The notes beneath the pieces are model-generated. The model was given only the letters and a program-made list of their open reading frames with translations. It was not told the DNA's origin and ran no database searches. A DNA stretch of 64,000 nt from Gilvibacter sp. SZ-19 (GTDB taxonomy: Bacteria; Bacteroidota; Bacteroidia; Flavobacteriales; Flavobacteriaceae): contig NZ_CP019333.1 of assembly GCF_002163875.1 (NCBI RefSeq), forward strand, positions 1,990,864-2,054,863, given 5' to 3'. The position numbers were made by a program, and so were the translations under genes. This document shows, piece after piece, positions 15,843-24,483 of the stretch (its first letter is position 1; each line of letters opens with the position of its first letter).

Positions 15843-16925
15843 TTAGTCTAAAGACTCAAGGTATTCTACCAGCATGGTGACCGCTTCTTCGTGAACCACT
15901 GTTCGGCCTAATTGAGGCATACGGTAGTTTACAAGTGTAGAAAGGGTTCTGGCCTCGATCTCTCCGCGATTCGCATAAATACCAGAGTCATCAAATGCGG
16001 TCTCATAACGAAAATCCATATCAAAGGTGCCAACTACGCCGTCTGGGTTGTGGCAGTGCGCACAATTAATATCCATATAGGCGCGGGCGCGCTCTTCTAA
16101 GGTATAAGCGGCATCGTCTTCCCAATCCGGTAGGAGCGGGAGTGAGGCAGGATCTGGAGCAAAGGTCAAAATACCCTCGTTCATAAAATACTGCAGCTGA
16201 TTGATATTCACATATTCGTTGTTCGGATTAAAGTTCATGGAGCGAAGCTTTGGTCCGATAGGTGTAGTGATGGCATTGTTAAAGTGACAAACGATACATT
16301 CCGATCTGGATGGGATCAAATAGTCCACGTTGCGAGTCACTCCATTACTGTCTATATAGCTAATTGGAACTTCGCCGCCGTCTTCGTCGTAAAAGGCCTC
16401 GGTCTGCTCGTCGTTCCATAAATAATCCGCAGCCAACCATTCTCCGGCCAGTTTGAGAAGAATTCTCGTTTCTATGATCTGTTTCCCTAAGGACGGATCA
16501 CGATCATCAATGTTGTAGTAAAAGGTCTTTGCGATCAGGGTATTGTCTGGAAAGTCAGGCAGCTGATCGTCTCCCGCATACTCCATAGCTTGTCCGTTAG
16601 GCAAACGGATTAGGCGCTGTTTGGCAGCGTAATCTGTAAAAAGCCCTGAGTTTAGTTCGTACAGATACACCCCGTCTCTAGGAGTTAGATCGCTCAGATT
16701 CCCTTGAAATACAGGAAGCTCAGAAAGTTTGTCTGTAAAATCAATAGGGTCCGGATCTGGGTCTGGATCACCGCCACCTGTAGTGTCGTCGGTCGGGTCA
16801 GGATCTCCACCACCAGTGGTGTCGTCTGTGGTTTGGGTGTCGTCCGTAGGGGAATAGTTGTCATCACTACACGCGGTCACAGCCAGCGCCAAAGCGAAGA
16901 AAAAGATAAGTCGGTAAAGTTTCAT
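15843..16925 (-). CDS. Di-haem cytochrome c lipoprotein (SO_2930-like family)
   Basis: A 360-residue lipoprotein with lipobox A-V-T-A-C at about residue 19 and an unusually long Asp/Pro/Gly/Thr tether (about 22-60) made of a unit P-T-D-D-T-T-G-G-G-D-P-D repeated twice. The folded part starts L-S-E-L-P-V-F-Q-G and Y-E-L-N-S-G-L-F-T-D-Y-A-A-K. Two haem motifs follow, C-I-V-C-H (about 215) and C-A-H-C-H (about 290). The layout matches the SO_2930/HNE_0200-like group of uncharacterised di-haem cytochromes, probably electron carriers at the periplasmic face of a membrane. The redox partner is not visible here. A terminator follows. Confidence 0.82.
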   Translation of the reverse strand: MKLYRLIFFFALALAVTACSDDNYSPTDDTQTTDDTTGGGDPDPTDDTTGGGDPDPDPDPIDFTDKLSELPVFQGNLSDLTPRDGVYLYELNSGLFTDYAAKQRLIRLPNGQAMEYAGDDQLPDFPDNTLIAKTFYYNIDDRDPSLGKQIIETRILLKLAGEWLAADYLWNDEQTEAFYDEDGGEVPISYIDSNGVTRNVDYLIPSRSECIVCHFNNAITTPIGPKLRSMNFNPNNEYVNINQLQYFMNEGILTFAPDPASLPLLPDWEDDAAYTLEERARAYMDINCAHCHNPDGVVGTFDMDFRYETAFDDSGIYANRGEIEARTLSTLVNYRMPQLGRTVVHEEAVTMLVEYLESLD

Positions 16926-17365
16926 AGCTTAAAAATGTTGCTAAATATACCAAAACCAAGCAGATATAGAAAACCCAAAAATGCTTTACTCGCGCAAACG
17001 CACATTTAACTCATTAAAACGACCCTTTTACTCGATGGTTGTTTTACAATTATACCGCTCGTACTACTTTCACATCAAGTTCTTTTAAACAGTACAACTC
17101 TTAAGCAGAGTTCACTATAGCAAACCAACGGCAGTCAGCAGGCCATATTGTTTAATTAGTCCTGTATCTGCACAGCTCAAAAGCCTGTTGTCGCCTTGGT
17201 TGCAAACAATATTGCTTTCTTAAGTAAGGTAAGGAAGTAGTTTTTATTTTTTGGTTGGAAGTTCATCGCCTCTAAGAAATCCTTTGCCAAGGAGGATCCT
17301 TAGGGGCGGTGTTTTTTATAGGCGGATATTTCCGTAATTTTAGGGTTCAACCAATCATAGTTCTC
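16926..17365. other. 440-bp intergenic region with inverted repeats
   Basis: No credible gene on either strand. It must hold the divergent promoters of the cytochrome lipoprotein and the M14 peptidase, though I do not see a well-spaced TTG/TAnnTTTG pair. Two structures stand out: ATATTGTTT (17145-17153) with AAACAATAT (17214-17222), and a terminator-like hairpin at 17267-17308. Confidence 0.6.
17267..17317 (+). terminator. Terminator-like hairpin in the leader of the M14 peptidase gene
   Basis: CGCCTCTAAG (17267-17276) pairs with CTTAGGGGCG (17299-17308) with one G-U, enclosing a smaller ATCCTT/AAGGAGGAT stem, and is followed by six T (17312-17317). It lies 49 bases upstream of the peptidase ATG and no plus-strand gene precedes it, so it may be an attenuator. 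A stray terminator is equally possible. Confidence 0.5.
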
Positions 17366-19894
17366 ATGCGAAAGTTAATTGCACTTTTCACCTTTTCTTT
17401 TTTAATGCTGATCCCAGCTGCGCAAGCTCAAGATTACTTCTTAGCAGGCCAAGGGCCTTTTAATCCAGACATTCCCTCTCCGGAGGAGTATTTGGAATAT
17501 CCTATAGGCTCTCAACATACTCGTCACGACATGATAGTGAGTTATTTAAAGATGCTCGCCCAAGTGTCAGATCGGGCAACTATAACGACCTATGGCAAGA
17601 CGCATGAGGGCAGGAAGCTTGTGATGCTTACCGTTTCTACTCCGCAGAATCTGCAAAACCTTGAAAGTATAAAAGCAGAGCACCTTAAATACGTGGACCC
17701 AAAACAATCGCCTAGCAATTACGATGCACTCCCTGTGTTTATTCAATTAGGCTACAATGTCCACGGAAACGAACCGTCAAGCTCCGAAGCGGCTTTGCTC
17801 ACCGCCTACACTTTAGTTGCCTCGAACAACCCGGAGGTTTTGAATTATTTGGAGAACGGGATCATTATGATAGACCCTACCATTAACCCAGATGGTCGTG
17901 ACAGACATACCCAATGGGCCAATCAGTATAAGGCCACCCCTTTTGTATCAGATCCTATGGATGCTGAGCACTGGGAGGCTTGGCCAAGAGGCCGTACCAA
18001 TCATTATTGGTTCGATCTAAACAGAGATTGGCTCTTAGGGATCAATCCAGAGAGTAGAGGAAAACTCACTTGGTACCACCAATGGTATCCTAATGTGGTG
18101 ACCGATTTTCATGAAATGGGTACCAACTCCACCTATTTCTTTGAGCCTATGAAGCCAATTGGGTCTTTGGATCCTATTATGCCCAAAGAGAACTATGAAG
18201 ACTTGAATGAACTCTTTGCAACTTATTATGAGGATGCCTTGAACGGAATAGGCTCATTCTACTTTACCAAAGAAGCTTTTGACGGTACTTACCCAGGCTA
18301 TGGTTCTTCATATCCTGATCTACAAGGAGCTTTGGCACTCTTGTTTGAACAGGCCAGCTCTAGGGGTCATGTACAAGAAACCGCCTTTGGCGAGATCACT
18401 TTTGGTTTTACCATTAGGAACCAATACACCTCAAGTATGGCTACGGTGCAGGCTGCTGTAGAGAACAAAGCAACCTTACGAAAGTATCAACAGGATTTCT
18501 TTAAATCCGCAGTAAACGAAAAAGCACCTACAGGCTATGCGGCTTACACTTTTGATAAAGGAACCGACGGCAACCGGATGAAAGCATTTATAGACAAGTT
18601 GTTACTACACGAGATCGAGGTGTATAAAAACGGAGATCAATATTCCGTACCATTGGCACAACCCCAGCGGCGTATGGTGCAATCATTCTTTGAGACCTAT
18701 AAAAGTTACCGAGACTCCGTATTCTACGATGCCTCAGCTTGGAGTGTTGCAAACTTTTACAATGTCCCTTATAAAGGGCAAACACGTAATCCTGGAGGAA
18801 CAGTGGTTAGCTCTACAGATGGAATTACAAACCTTAAGAACGTGCCTCAAAGCAGTTACGCCTATCTGATGGATTGGAACGACTATAATGCTCCGGCAGC
18901 CCTGTATCATTTGCAGGCTAAAGGTTTGGTGGTGAATGCTGCATTTAAACCTTTCAGTATAGTAACGCACCAGGGTAAACAAGACTTTGATTACGGAACT
19001 GTAATGATCCCGGTCTCTAAGCAGAATATGTCTGCAGCAGAGGTTTATGCTATTGTAAAAGAGGCAGAGCAAAGCTTTGAGGTACCACTTTATGCTGTCA
19101 ATACAGGGTATAGCGCCAAGGGGATCGACCTGGGAAGTCGCAACTTTAGAGCTTTAGAGCAGCCAAAAGCTGCCTTGCTTATCGGAAATGGAGTGAACTC
19201 TTATGAGGCTGGAGAGGTTTGGCATTTGTTAGACACTCGGGTGCATATGCCGATCACCAAACTGCAAATGCGCACCTTTTCTTTTGCGGACCTGGATCGT
19301 TACAATACTTTGGTAATGGTCTCCGGGAGTTATCGCGAACTGGATTCCACTCAAATAGAGCGCTTAAAGTCTTGGGTAGGGCAGGGCAACACCTTGATCA
19401 CTATTGCCAATGCTTCGCGTTGGGCTGTTAGTAGAAAACTGGTCAATGAAAAGCTTACCCAGAGTAAGGATAAGAAGGATTCTACCGTTGGGCGTAAACC
19501 TTATGTTGACGCTGGCGAGAATATTGGTCGCGAACGTGTTGGTGGGGTTATTTTAGAGACCGATCTGGACCTGACCCATCCGCTAGGATTTGGATATACC
19601 TCAAGACGCTTACCTGTTTACAAGAACAATATGGTCTTTTTGCAACCGAGTGGCAGTGCCTATAGCACTGTGGCAAAATACACAGCTAACCCACATATTG
19701 ATGGATTTATTTCACCAGACAATCTGGAGCAGATGATTAAACCGTCAGCTTCCTTGATTGTAAGCCCAGTAGGTGGGGGTCGCGTAGTGATGTTTGCAGA
19801 CAACCCGAACTTTAGAGGTTCGTGGTACGGCACCAACCGTTTGTTTTTGAATGCACTATTCTTAGGGTCTGAGATTAGTGTGCCGAGAGACTAA
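17366..19894 (+). CDS. Secreted M14 family zinc carboxypeptidase
   Basis: An 842-residue protein with signal peptide (cleavage near A-A-Q-A-Q, about 22). The M14 domain (about 45-380) shows the zinc pair His133/Glu136 in N-V-H-G-N-E-P-S-S-S-E, the substrate-binding N-P-D-G-R-D-R and D-L-N-R-D-W, and the third zinc ligand in T-D-F-H-E-M-G. The C-terminal half (about 620-800) looks like a DJ-1/GATase-like fold, as in other long Bacteroidota M14 peptidases. It should trim peptides outside the inner membrane. I chose ATG 17366 because it starts the signal peptide; the upstream in-frame start lies in a hairpin. It is convergent with, and abuts, the DCC1-type gene. Confidence 0.88.
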   Translation: MRKLIALFTFSFLMLIPAAQAQDYFLAGQGPFNPDIPSPEEYLEYPIGSQHTRHDMIVSYLKMLAQVSDRATITTYGKTHEGRKLVMLTVSTPQNLQNLESIKAEHLKYVDPKQSPSNYDALPVFIQLGYNVHGNEPSSSEAALLTAYTLVASNNPEVLNYLENGIIMIDPTINPDGRDRHTQWANQYKATPFVSDPMDAEHWEAWPRGRTNHYWFDLNRDWLLGINPESRGKLTWYHQWYPNVVTDFHEMGTNSTYFFEPMKPIGSLDPIMPKENYEDLNELFATYYEDALNGIGSFYFTKEAFDGTYPGYGSSYPDLQGALALLFEQASSRGHVQETAFGEITFGFTIRNQYTSSMATVQAAVENKATLRKYQQDFFKSAVNEKAPTGYAAYTFDKGTDGNRMKAFIDKLLLHEIEVYKNGDQYSVPLAQPQRRMVQSFFETYKSYRDSVFYDASAWSVANFYNVPYKGQTRNPGGTVVSSTDGITNLKNVPQSSYAYLMDWNDYNAPAALYHLQAKGLVVNAAFKPFSIVTHQGKQDFDYGTVMIPVSKQNMSAAEVYAIVKEAEQSFEVPLYAVNTGYSAKGIDLGSRNFRALEQPKAALLIGNGVNSYEAGEVWHLLDTRVHMPITKLQMRTFSFADLDRYNTLVMVSGSYRELDSTQIERLKSWVGQGNTLITIANASRWAVSRKLVNEKLTQSKDKKDSTVGRKPYVDAGENIGRERVGGVILETDLDLTHPLGFGYTSRRLPVYKNNMVFLQPSGSAYSTVAKYTANPHIDGFISPDNLEQMIKPSASLIVSPVGGGRVVMFADNPNFRGSWYGTNRLFLNALFLGSEISVPRD

Positions 19895-20281
19895 CTATTT
19901 TAAAGAAATAGCGCAGCTGTTGGAATTGCCAAACCAGCGTACTCGATTTTTGGAGGCGGTCTTATAAATGTAATCGCGGAGCATTCTTGGAATAAAGGCC
20001 AGCAAAGCTGCCACACGCTTCCATTTGTCGATCTTTCCAACCACGCGCAGAAAACCATCGGAGTGGGTATGAACACCATTTTGGTCAATCAGAATTACGG
20101 TGTCTAAACTTTGCGTGTCGAAACCGTATTGTTTTAGATACGCTTGTCCTTTGGGCGATTGAAACGGAACAAAATTGAACAGTTCTTGGGGCGCGAACTT
20201 AAGCAGCCAACCTACTACGCCATTGCAGAGGTTGCATTCGCCGTCAAAAATAATGATGTCTTGAGTTGTTGTAGTTTTCAT
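19895..20281 (-). CDS. DCC1-like thiol-disulfide oxidoreductase family protein (DUF393)
   Basis: A 128-residue protein starting I-I-I-F-D-G-E-C-N-L-C-N-G-V-V, the D-G-x-C-x-x-C signature that names the DCC family. The two cysteines form a likely redox pair; a basic C-terminal part (Y-I-Y-K-T-A-S-K-N-R-V-R-W-F-G) is also typical. Its physiological partner is unknown. The stop directly abuts the end of the M14 peptidase gene, leaving no room for a separate terminator between them. Confidence 0.85.
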   Translation of the reverse strand: MKTTTTQDIIIFDGECNLCNGVVGWLLKFAPQELFNFVPFQSPKGQAYLKQYGFDTQSLDTVILIDQNGVHTHSDGFLRVVGKIDKWKRVAALLAFIPRMLRDYIYKTASKNRVRWFGNSNSCAISLK

Positions 20282-20328
20282 GATGTGAGGGTAGTCGTGA
20301 AAACTGCATGCAACATTACAGGCAATTG

Positions 20329-21795
20329 CTAATTTCCGTGAGTTCGGACTAAGGCTAAAGTTGTCTCATATAAGGAGTCAGCTGTCATTTTACTCTTGAG
20401 CCAGGCGTAAAAACTCATCACAAAAATGTCTTCCTCCAAAGGGTTCTTCCCTGTCAGCTCAGTTTCCACCTTCTTTATAAAGCTTGGGTCTTTAATGCTG
20501 TTCGGGTCTTGATAATAGATGTCTACTATCTTCAGAAATGCAACTACGCGCTCTTGACCTTTCTCTTGTAGCAAGCCTTTGTAGCGGCGTTTAAATGCTC
20601 GCAAGCGCAGCAAGACCAGATCTAGTTTATCGCGTTCTACTAATAAGAGTATCTCTATGATATTCTTTTGAACCACCCACGACCAGCCCATTTTCTTTTC
20701 GTACCAAGCGTCGCTGTGATTTAGATTCCGCAGCAATTTTGCGACTTGGTCAAATTCACCTTGATGAAAATGGAACATGCACAGTGTTAGCCTGGCGTGC
20801 AAGTCTTCATTGTTTTGCTTTTCTAAGAGCGCTATTGCTTCAAATGGTCTATTGCTGTAAAAGTGGGTTAGACTTTGCAAGAGGTTGAATTTATCGCTGA
20901 GTAGACTGCGATAGCTCGTATATGTTTTAAGATCGTTTGCCAAAAGGTCCAAGGCTTCTTGACAAGCTTCCAGTTGTTTGTTCCTGAACAAGCTAAGCGC
21001 TGCTAAATGTAGGCTTCTCATCCTGTAGAGGGCATAGCGTCCTTGGAGTCCAGTTTTTAGTTTTATGAGTTCTAAGATGTTTTTAGTGAGTCCTAAGATC
21101 TGGTAAAACGCCTGTTGTTGCTCTGCTGTCTCTACTGCCAAACTCAGCAGCTGATACAGGGATTTGTAACTTAGGTTTTTGTCTAGCCTAAGCTGGGAAG
21201 CATCCATGGCAGTTTCAAATTGTTGGTTTAGGTCTGCACCTAGATCTTGCATTCCCTGTGCTCTAAACTGCGCATAAAAAGTAGTGACCTGAAGTTCCTG
21301 AAGGTATTGTGCTCTGTTGTGATCTGCCCTGTGAAGTAACTCTTTAAGGGCTAGTTGATCTTGCAAGTGGGCGTATTGGATATACGTTTGATAGATCTCA
21401 TTTAAGATCGAATAGGCCTCTATTTCCTCCGCAGCAACTAGGGCACGCTTTAAGGTCTTAAAACCCAACTTGAATTTCTTCTGTTCAAAGAAAATACGGC
21501 TGGCTAAGAGCAACTTAAGGCAGTTCATATCGGCAGAAGTCTCTTTGGAGAAGCTTTGTGCAGCGACAAAGTCTATTAAACGATGCTGTAAACGATTAGC
21601 CAGTACATAGAGCGCATTTGCATTGGCTTTTCCGTAAAGTTTAAGGTCTAAATCACGGGTTTGGCCTTTGCGTAGCAATTTAAAAAGCGCAATGTTTTTA
21701 GTGTCAGATCTGCGGTTCAAACCTTCCAAATACCGTACAAAAGCAGTCTCCTGTTCTGGGTCGAGAAGGGCAATAATATCTAAAATATCACGCAT
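20329..21795 (-). CDS. Helical-repeat protein of unknown function
   Basis: A 488-residue cytoplasmic protein, no signal or membrane segment, almost wholly predicted helix and rich in Leu, Gln and Ala. Repeats such as L-L-L-A-S-R-I-F-F-E-Q-K-K-F-K-L-G-F and A-L-S-L-F-R-N-K-Q-L-E-A-C-Q-E-A-L recall TPR-like helical hairpins, but no standard TPR consensus is clear. I cannot name the family. It is monocistronic, and its upstream region is AT-rich and carries a 14-bp direct repeat shared with the divergent YiaA gene. Confidence 0.75.
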   Translation of the reverse strand: MRDILDIIALLDPEQETAFVRYLEGLNRRSDTKNIALFKLLRKGQTRDLDLKLYGKANANALYVLANRLQHRLIDFVAAQSFSKETSADMNCLKLLLASRIFFEQKKFKLGFKTLKRALVAAEEIEAYSILNEIYQTYIQYAHLQDQLALKELLHRADHNRAQYLQELQVTTFYAQFRAQGMQDLGADLNQQFETAMDASQLRLDKNLSYKSLYQLLSLAVETAEQQQAFYQILGLTKNILELIKLKTGLQGRYALYRMRSLHLAALSLFRNKQLEACQEALDLLANDLKTYTSYRSLLSDKFNLLQSLTHFYSNRPFEAIALLEKQNNEDLHARLTLCMFHFHQGEFDQVAKLLRNLNHSDAWYEKKMGWSWVVQKNIIEILLLVERDKLDLVLLRLRAFKRRYKGLLQEKGQERVVAFLKIVDIYYQDPNSIKDPSFIKKVETELTGKNPLEEDIFVMSFYAWLKSKMTADSLYETTLALVRTHGN

Positions 21796-21874
21796 TAAAA
21801 CGTAAGTAAAAAAGTATATATATTAATAAATATAGGATTATTTGTAGATATAGCTAATAATAAAACGTAAGTAA
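21796..21874. promoter_or_regulatory. Pair of 14-bp direct repeats between divergent genes
   Basis: TAAAACGTAAGTAA occurs at 21796-21809 and again at 21861-21874, exactly 65 bp apart, in the AT-rich spacer between the helical unknown (minus) and YiaA (plus). The first copy touches the minus-strand start codon region. Two identical sites at about six helical turns would suit a dimeric regulator; no regulator is known for it. Confidence 0.6.
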
Positions 21875-21957
21875 TCGATAAATTTTGTGTTTTAGAACCT
21901 ATCAGATCATTCCATATTTGCCCTGTAATCAAAACATAAATCATCAAAACAAGAATT

Positions 21958-22437
21958 ATGGAAGATCAAGTGTTTAAAACCAACAAACCGGTCAATGCGC
22001 CTTTTAAGACTAAGACAGCAGACCTAGAGAACTTCGATTGCAAACCCACCTCGGCTTTTGTTTCGGCATCGTGGACAGCTTTGTTTATAGGAATGATATC
22101 CTATTGCGTTGGCTTGTGGAATGTCAATATGGAGCTCAACGAAAAAGGATACTATTTCACCATTCTACTCTTCGGACTGTTTAGTGTGGTCTCTGTACAG
22201 AAAAGTGTTCGAGACCGGCTAGAAGGAATTCCAGTGACAGAGATCTATTACGGCATCAGTTGGTTTACAACCATAGCCTCAATTTTACTGCTCATCATTG
22301 GCCTTTGGAATGCCGATATCGATTTGAGCGAAAAGGGCTTTTACGGCATGTCTTTCACCCTGGCACTGTTTGCAGCAGTCGCTGTTCAGAAGAATACCCG
22401 TGATATCAAATTCTTAGAGCGGGCAGAAAAAGAATAA
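21958..22437 (+). CDS. YiaA/YiaB family inner-membrane protein
   Basis: A 159-residue protein with four membrane helices in two similar halves: W-T-A-L-F-I-G-M-I-S-Y-C-V-G-L-W-N and I-L-L-L-I-I-G-L-W-N-A-D-I-D-L-S-E-K-G, each followed by an E-K-G-(Y/F)-Y/F segment and an A-V-Q-K-(S/N)-(V/T)-R-D loop. This duplicated two-helix unit defines the YiaA/YiaB family, whose function is not established. A charged N-terminal tail (about 35 residues) precedes the first helix. The upstream region carries the 14-bp direct repeats. Confidence 0.85.
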   Translation: MEDQVFKTNKPVNAPFKTKTADLENFDCKPTSAFVSASWTALFIGMISYCVGLWNVNMELNEKGYYFTILLFGLFSVVSVQKSVRDRLEGIPVTEIYYGISWFTTIASILLLIIGLWNADIDLSEKGFYGMSFTLALFAAVAVQKNTRDIKFLERAEKE

Positions 22438-22482
22438 ACGCAAGTTGGAAGAGGTTTTGATGCGAAAGCAGCTGCCTTTCAG

Positions 22483-22512
22483 GCCCCGGCATCTTAAGGT
22501 GTCGGGGTTTTT
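22483..22512 (+). terminator. Intrinsic terminator between convergent yiaA-like and GNAT genes
   Basis: GCCCCGGCAT-type arm (from 22483) pairs, with G-U pairs, with GGTGTCGGGG (22498-22507) and is followed by T5. It lies 46 bases after the YiaA stop and overlaps the end of the convergent GNAT gene by two bases. Confidence 0.72.
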
Positions 22513-22894
22513 ATTGGTAAAAGCAATATTCAAACTGGGTCATGCCTATTTTGGGGTAATAGTCACGCGCTGCAGGAGCTGCCAAGAGGATCAATTTTGC
22601 TTTTGGTGCGATCTCTTTACTTCTGCGGATAAGCTGCTTGCCAATACCTTGATGTTGATAGGCGGCATCAACGGCCAAGTCAGATAGGTAAGTGCAATAG
22701 GTGAAATCGGAAATACTTCGAGCTACACCAACGAGTTTTTCCCCGGCTCTTGCCGTAAGAATGATGTCGGCATGTTTTAACATAGCAGCTAAGGTGTCAA
22801 GATCTTTCGGTCGGCGCTCGGCAAGGTTAGCGGCTTTTAATAAATGCTCGAATTCGCTGGCAGTCAATTCTGGTTCTAAACTATAGGTAATCAT
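22511..22894 (-). CDS. GNAT family N-acetyltransferase
   Basis: A 127-residue GNAT enzyme. The acetyl-CoA motif is Q-H-Q-G-I-G-K-Q-L-I-R-R (about 80-91), preceded by the beta-strand T-Y-L-S-D-L-A-V-D. The C-terminal Y-Y-P-K-I-G-M segment is usual for this subgroup of small GNATs. Substrate unknown. Its start lies inside the end of the ECF sigma gene (14-base overlap), so it is probably the last gene of the YciI-sigma-GNAT operon. Confidence 0.88.
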   Translation of the reverse strand: MITYSLEPELTASEFEHLLKAANLAERRPKDLDTLAAMLKHADIILTARAGEKLVGVARSISDFTYCTYLSDLAVDAAYQHQGIGKQLIRRSKEIAPKAKLILLAAPAARDYYPKIGMTQFEYCFYQ

Positions 22895-24116
22895 TGCGTT
22901 TTTTTAAGAGGTAGTTCCTTTCCAATACATTGTTAACGGTCTCTAGGGCTTTATCCATATATCTTAAGGCCGATTCTTTATCGCCTGTTCTGTAGTGAAA
23001 ATCTGCCCAGGTCGCCCATAAGAGATAGGCGCGTTGATTCAGTTTTGATTCGTCTATAAGCGGTAGTTCTCCCGCTACCAGATCGAATTTTTTAAGTTGA
23101 ATCAAAACGATCAGCATATTGAGCCTTCCGAGTTCACTCGGGTTTTGCTGCTGTAGCTTCTTATAAAGCTCTAAAATAGCATGCCAGTTTGTGTCTTGAA
23201 AAGATTTAGCTTTAAGGTGCTCTGCAGCTATGGCCGCTTCCAGATGGTATTTGGATCGATCTGGGTAGGTTACGGCTTTGTTCATGGAGTCATTGCCAAT
23301 TTTTATCAATGGGAAATGCCAAAGACTGCGGTCTTGGTGTTCCAGATCTATAATACTATCGTTTTCTGAAACCTTACTTTCTAAGCGGGCTGCATGGAAG
23401 CAAAGCAGGCCGAACAAGGCATAGCTACTGCCAGAGCGAAGCATTTCTTTTTTAAGTAGGAGTTGATTCAGTCTAAGGGCCTCGCCGCACAATTCGCGGT
23501 CGATCAATTGTTCTCTTTTGGTAGAGTGGAACCCTTCATTAAAGATCAAGTAGATTACCCTCAGCACTCCAGCTAGGCGCGCACTGAGTTCCGATTTATC
23601 CGGGAACTCAAAGCGAATTTGTTTTTCTGCTACCTTTTTACGAGCTCGGCTCAGACGCTTTTTTATGGTTTCTTCTTTGGTTAGTAAGGCTGCAGAAATT
23701 TCTTTAAGCGAAAAACCAGAGATGGTTTTTAGAGCAAATGCCAATTGTTCTTCTGGGGCTAGTTCCGGATGACAAGCCACAAAGATCATCCGAAGTTGGC
23801 TGTCTTCTATTTCGTGGTCTAGAAACAAATCGTTGAGGTGAATACTGGCAGCTCCATGAGAAATTTTATCGCTGCGGACTTGATCTGCCTTGACTTTTCT
23901 AAGCAGATCTATAGTTCTGTTCTTGGCAGATTTGATGAACCAAGCTTCCGGATTCTCAGGAATTTTTTTTCGCCATTGCAGCGTGGCTTTGACAAAGGTG
24001 TCCTGTAGCGCATCTTCTATTAGTTCCAGATGCGGCAACCCAAAAATATTCGTCAAGACAGCGATCATCTTTCCGTATTGGTGTCTGAAAAGATGATCGA
24101 CAACTTGACTATCCAC
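22881..24116 (-). CDS. ECF42-type RNA polymerase sigma factor with C-terminal helical domain
   Basis: A 411-residue sigma factor. Region 2 has L-I-E-D-A-L-Q-D-T-F-V-K-A (about 33-46), region 4 has the helix-turn-helix F-S-L-K-E-I-S-A-A-L-L-T-K-E-E-T-I-K-K-R (about 145-165). A helical extension of roughly 230 residues follows, including A-G-V-L-R-V-I-Y-L-I-F-N-E-G-F, as in ECF42-type factors. These lack an anti-sigma factor and are linked to DGPF/YciI proteins, and such a gene lies directly upstream. The start is GTG at 24116, overlapping the DGPF gene's stop by one base. The extension is thought to control promoter escape or activity; the stimulus is unknown. Confidence 0.9.
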   Translation of the reverse strand: MDSQVVDHLFRHQYGKMIAVLTNIFGLPHLELIEDALQDTFVKATLQWRKKIPENPEAWFIKSAKNRTIDLLRKVKADQVRSDKISHGAASIHLNDLFLDHEIEDSQLRMIFVACHPELAPEEQLAFALKTISGFSLKEISAALLTKEETIKKRLSRARKKVAEKQIRFEFPDKSELSARLAGVLRVIYLIFNEGFHSTKREQLIDRELCGEALRLNQLLLKKEMLRSGSSYALFGLLCFHAARLESKVSENDSIIDLEHQDRSLWHFPLIKIGNDSMNKAVTYPDRSKYHLEAAIAAEHLKAKSFQDTNWHAILELYKKLQQQNPSELGRLNMLIVLIQLKKFDLVAGELPLIDESKLNQRAYLLWATWADFHYRTGDKESALRYMDKALETVNNVLERNYLLKKRNDYL

Positions 24117-24463
24117 TACTGATCAAAAACCATGATCTCACGGATCTCTACGGTACTGCCCAGGTCATAGTCTGGGAAGTCCTGTGCTATTTCTTCAGCT
24201 TCGTCCATGTCTTTGGCACTTACAATAAAGTAACCGCCAACTAGCTCTTTACTTTCTGCAAAGGGACCATCGGTTACCACGCGATCTGGCCCTGAGATTC
24301 TGCGCACCGGGTCGTGCAAAGCTTCACCGCCTTTTACAATGCCCGCGGCTTCCATTTTATTGCTCCAGGCAAACCACTTGCCCATGCGTTCTTGTAGCTC
24401 TTCTGGAGACAAACCCATATCTGCATAGGTCTCTCCAATAAAGATCAACATAAAATCTTTCAT
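24116..24463 (-). CDS. YciI/DGPF family protein
   Basis: A 115-residue alpha-beta protein with the eponymous motif V-T-D-G-P-F-A-E-S-K-E (about residues 62-72) of the DGPF subgroup of YciI-like proteins. It also has the family's conserved L-M-x-F-G-type start (here F-M-L-I-F-I-G-E-T). These are the constant genetic partners of ECF42 sigma factors and probably the genes they control; a molecular role is not established. Its stop overlaps the sigma GTG start. It is first in the four-gene group that may also include the VOC gene, 20 bases upstream. Confidence 0.88.
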   Translation of the reverse strand: MKDFMLIFIGETYADMGLSPEELQERMGKWFAWSNKMEAAGIVKGGEALHDPVRRISGPDRVVTDGPFAESKELVGGYFIVSAKDMDEAEEIAQDFPDYDLGSTVEIREIMVFDQ

Positions 24464-24483
24464 TATTCTCGTATTTTAATTGA

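Noticed and set aside
17267-17365. Known riboswitch upstream of the M14 peptidase
   Set aside because: None of the consensus boxes I know (TPP, SAM, cobalamin, preQ1) can be identified; the hairpin is more simply an attenuator or terminator.
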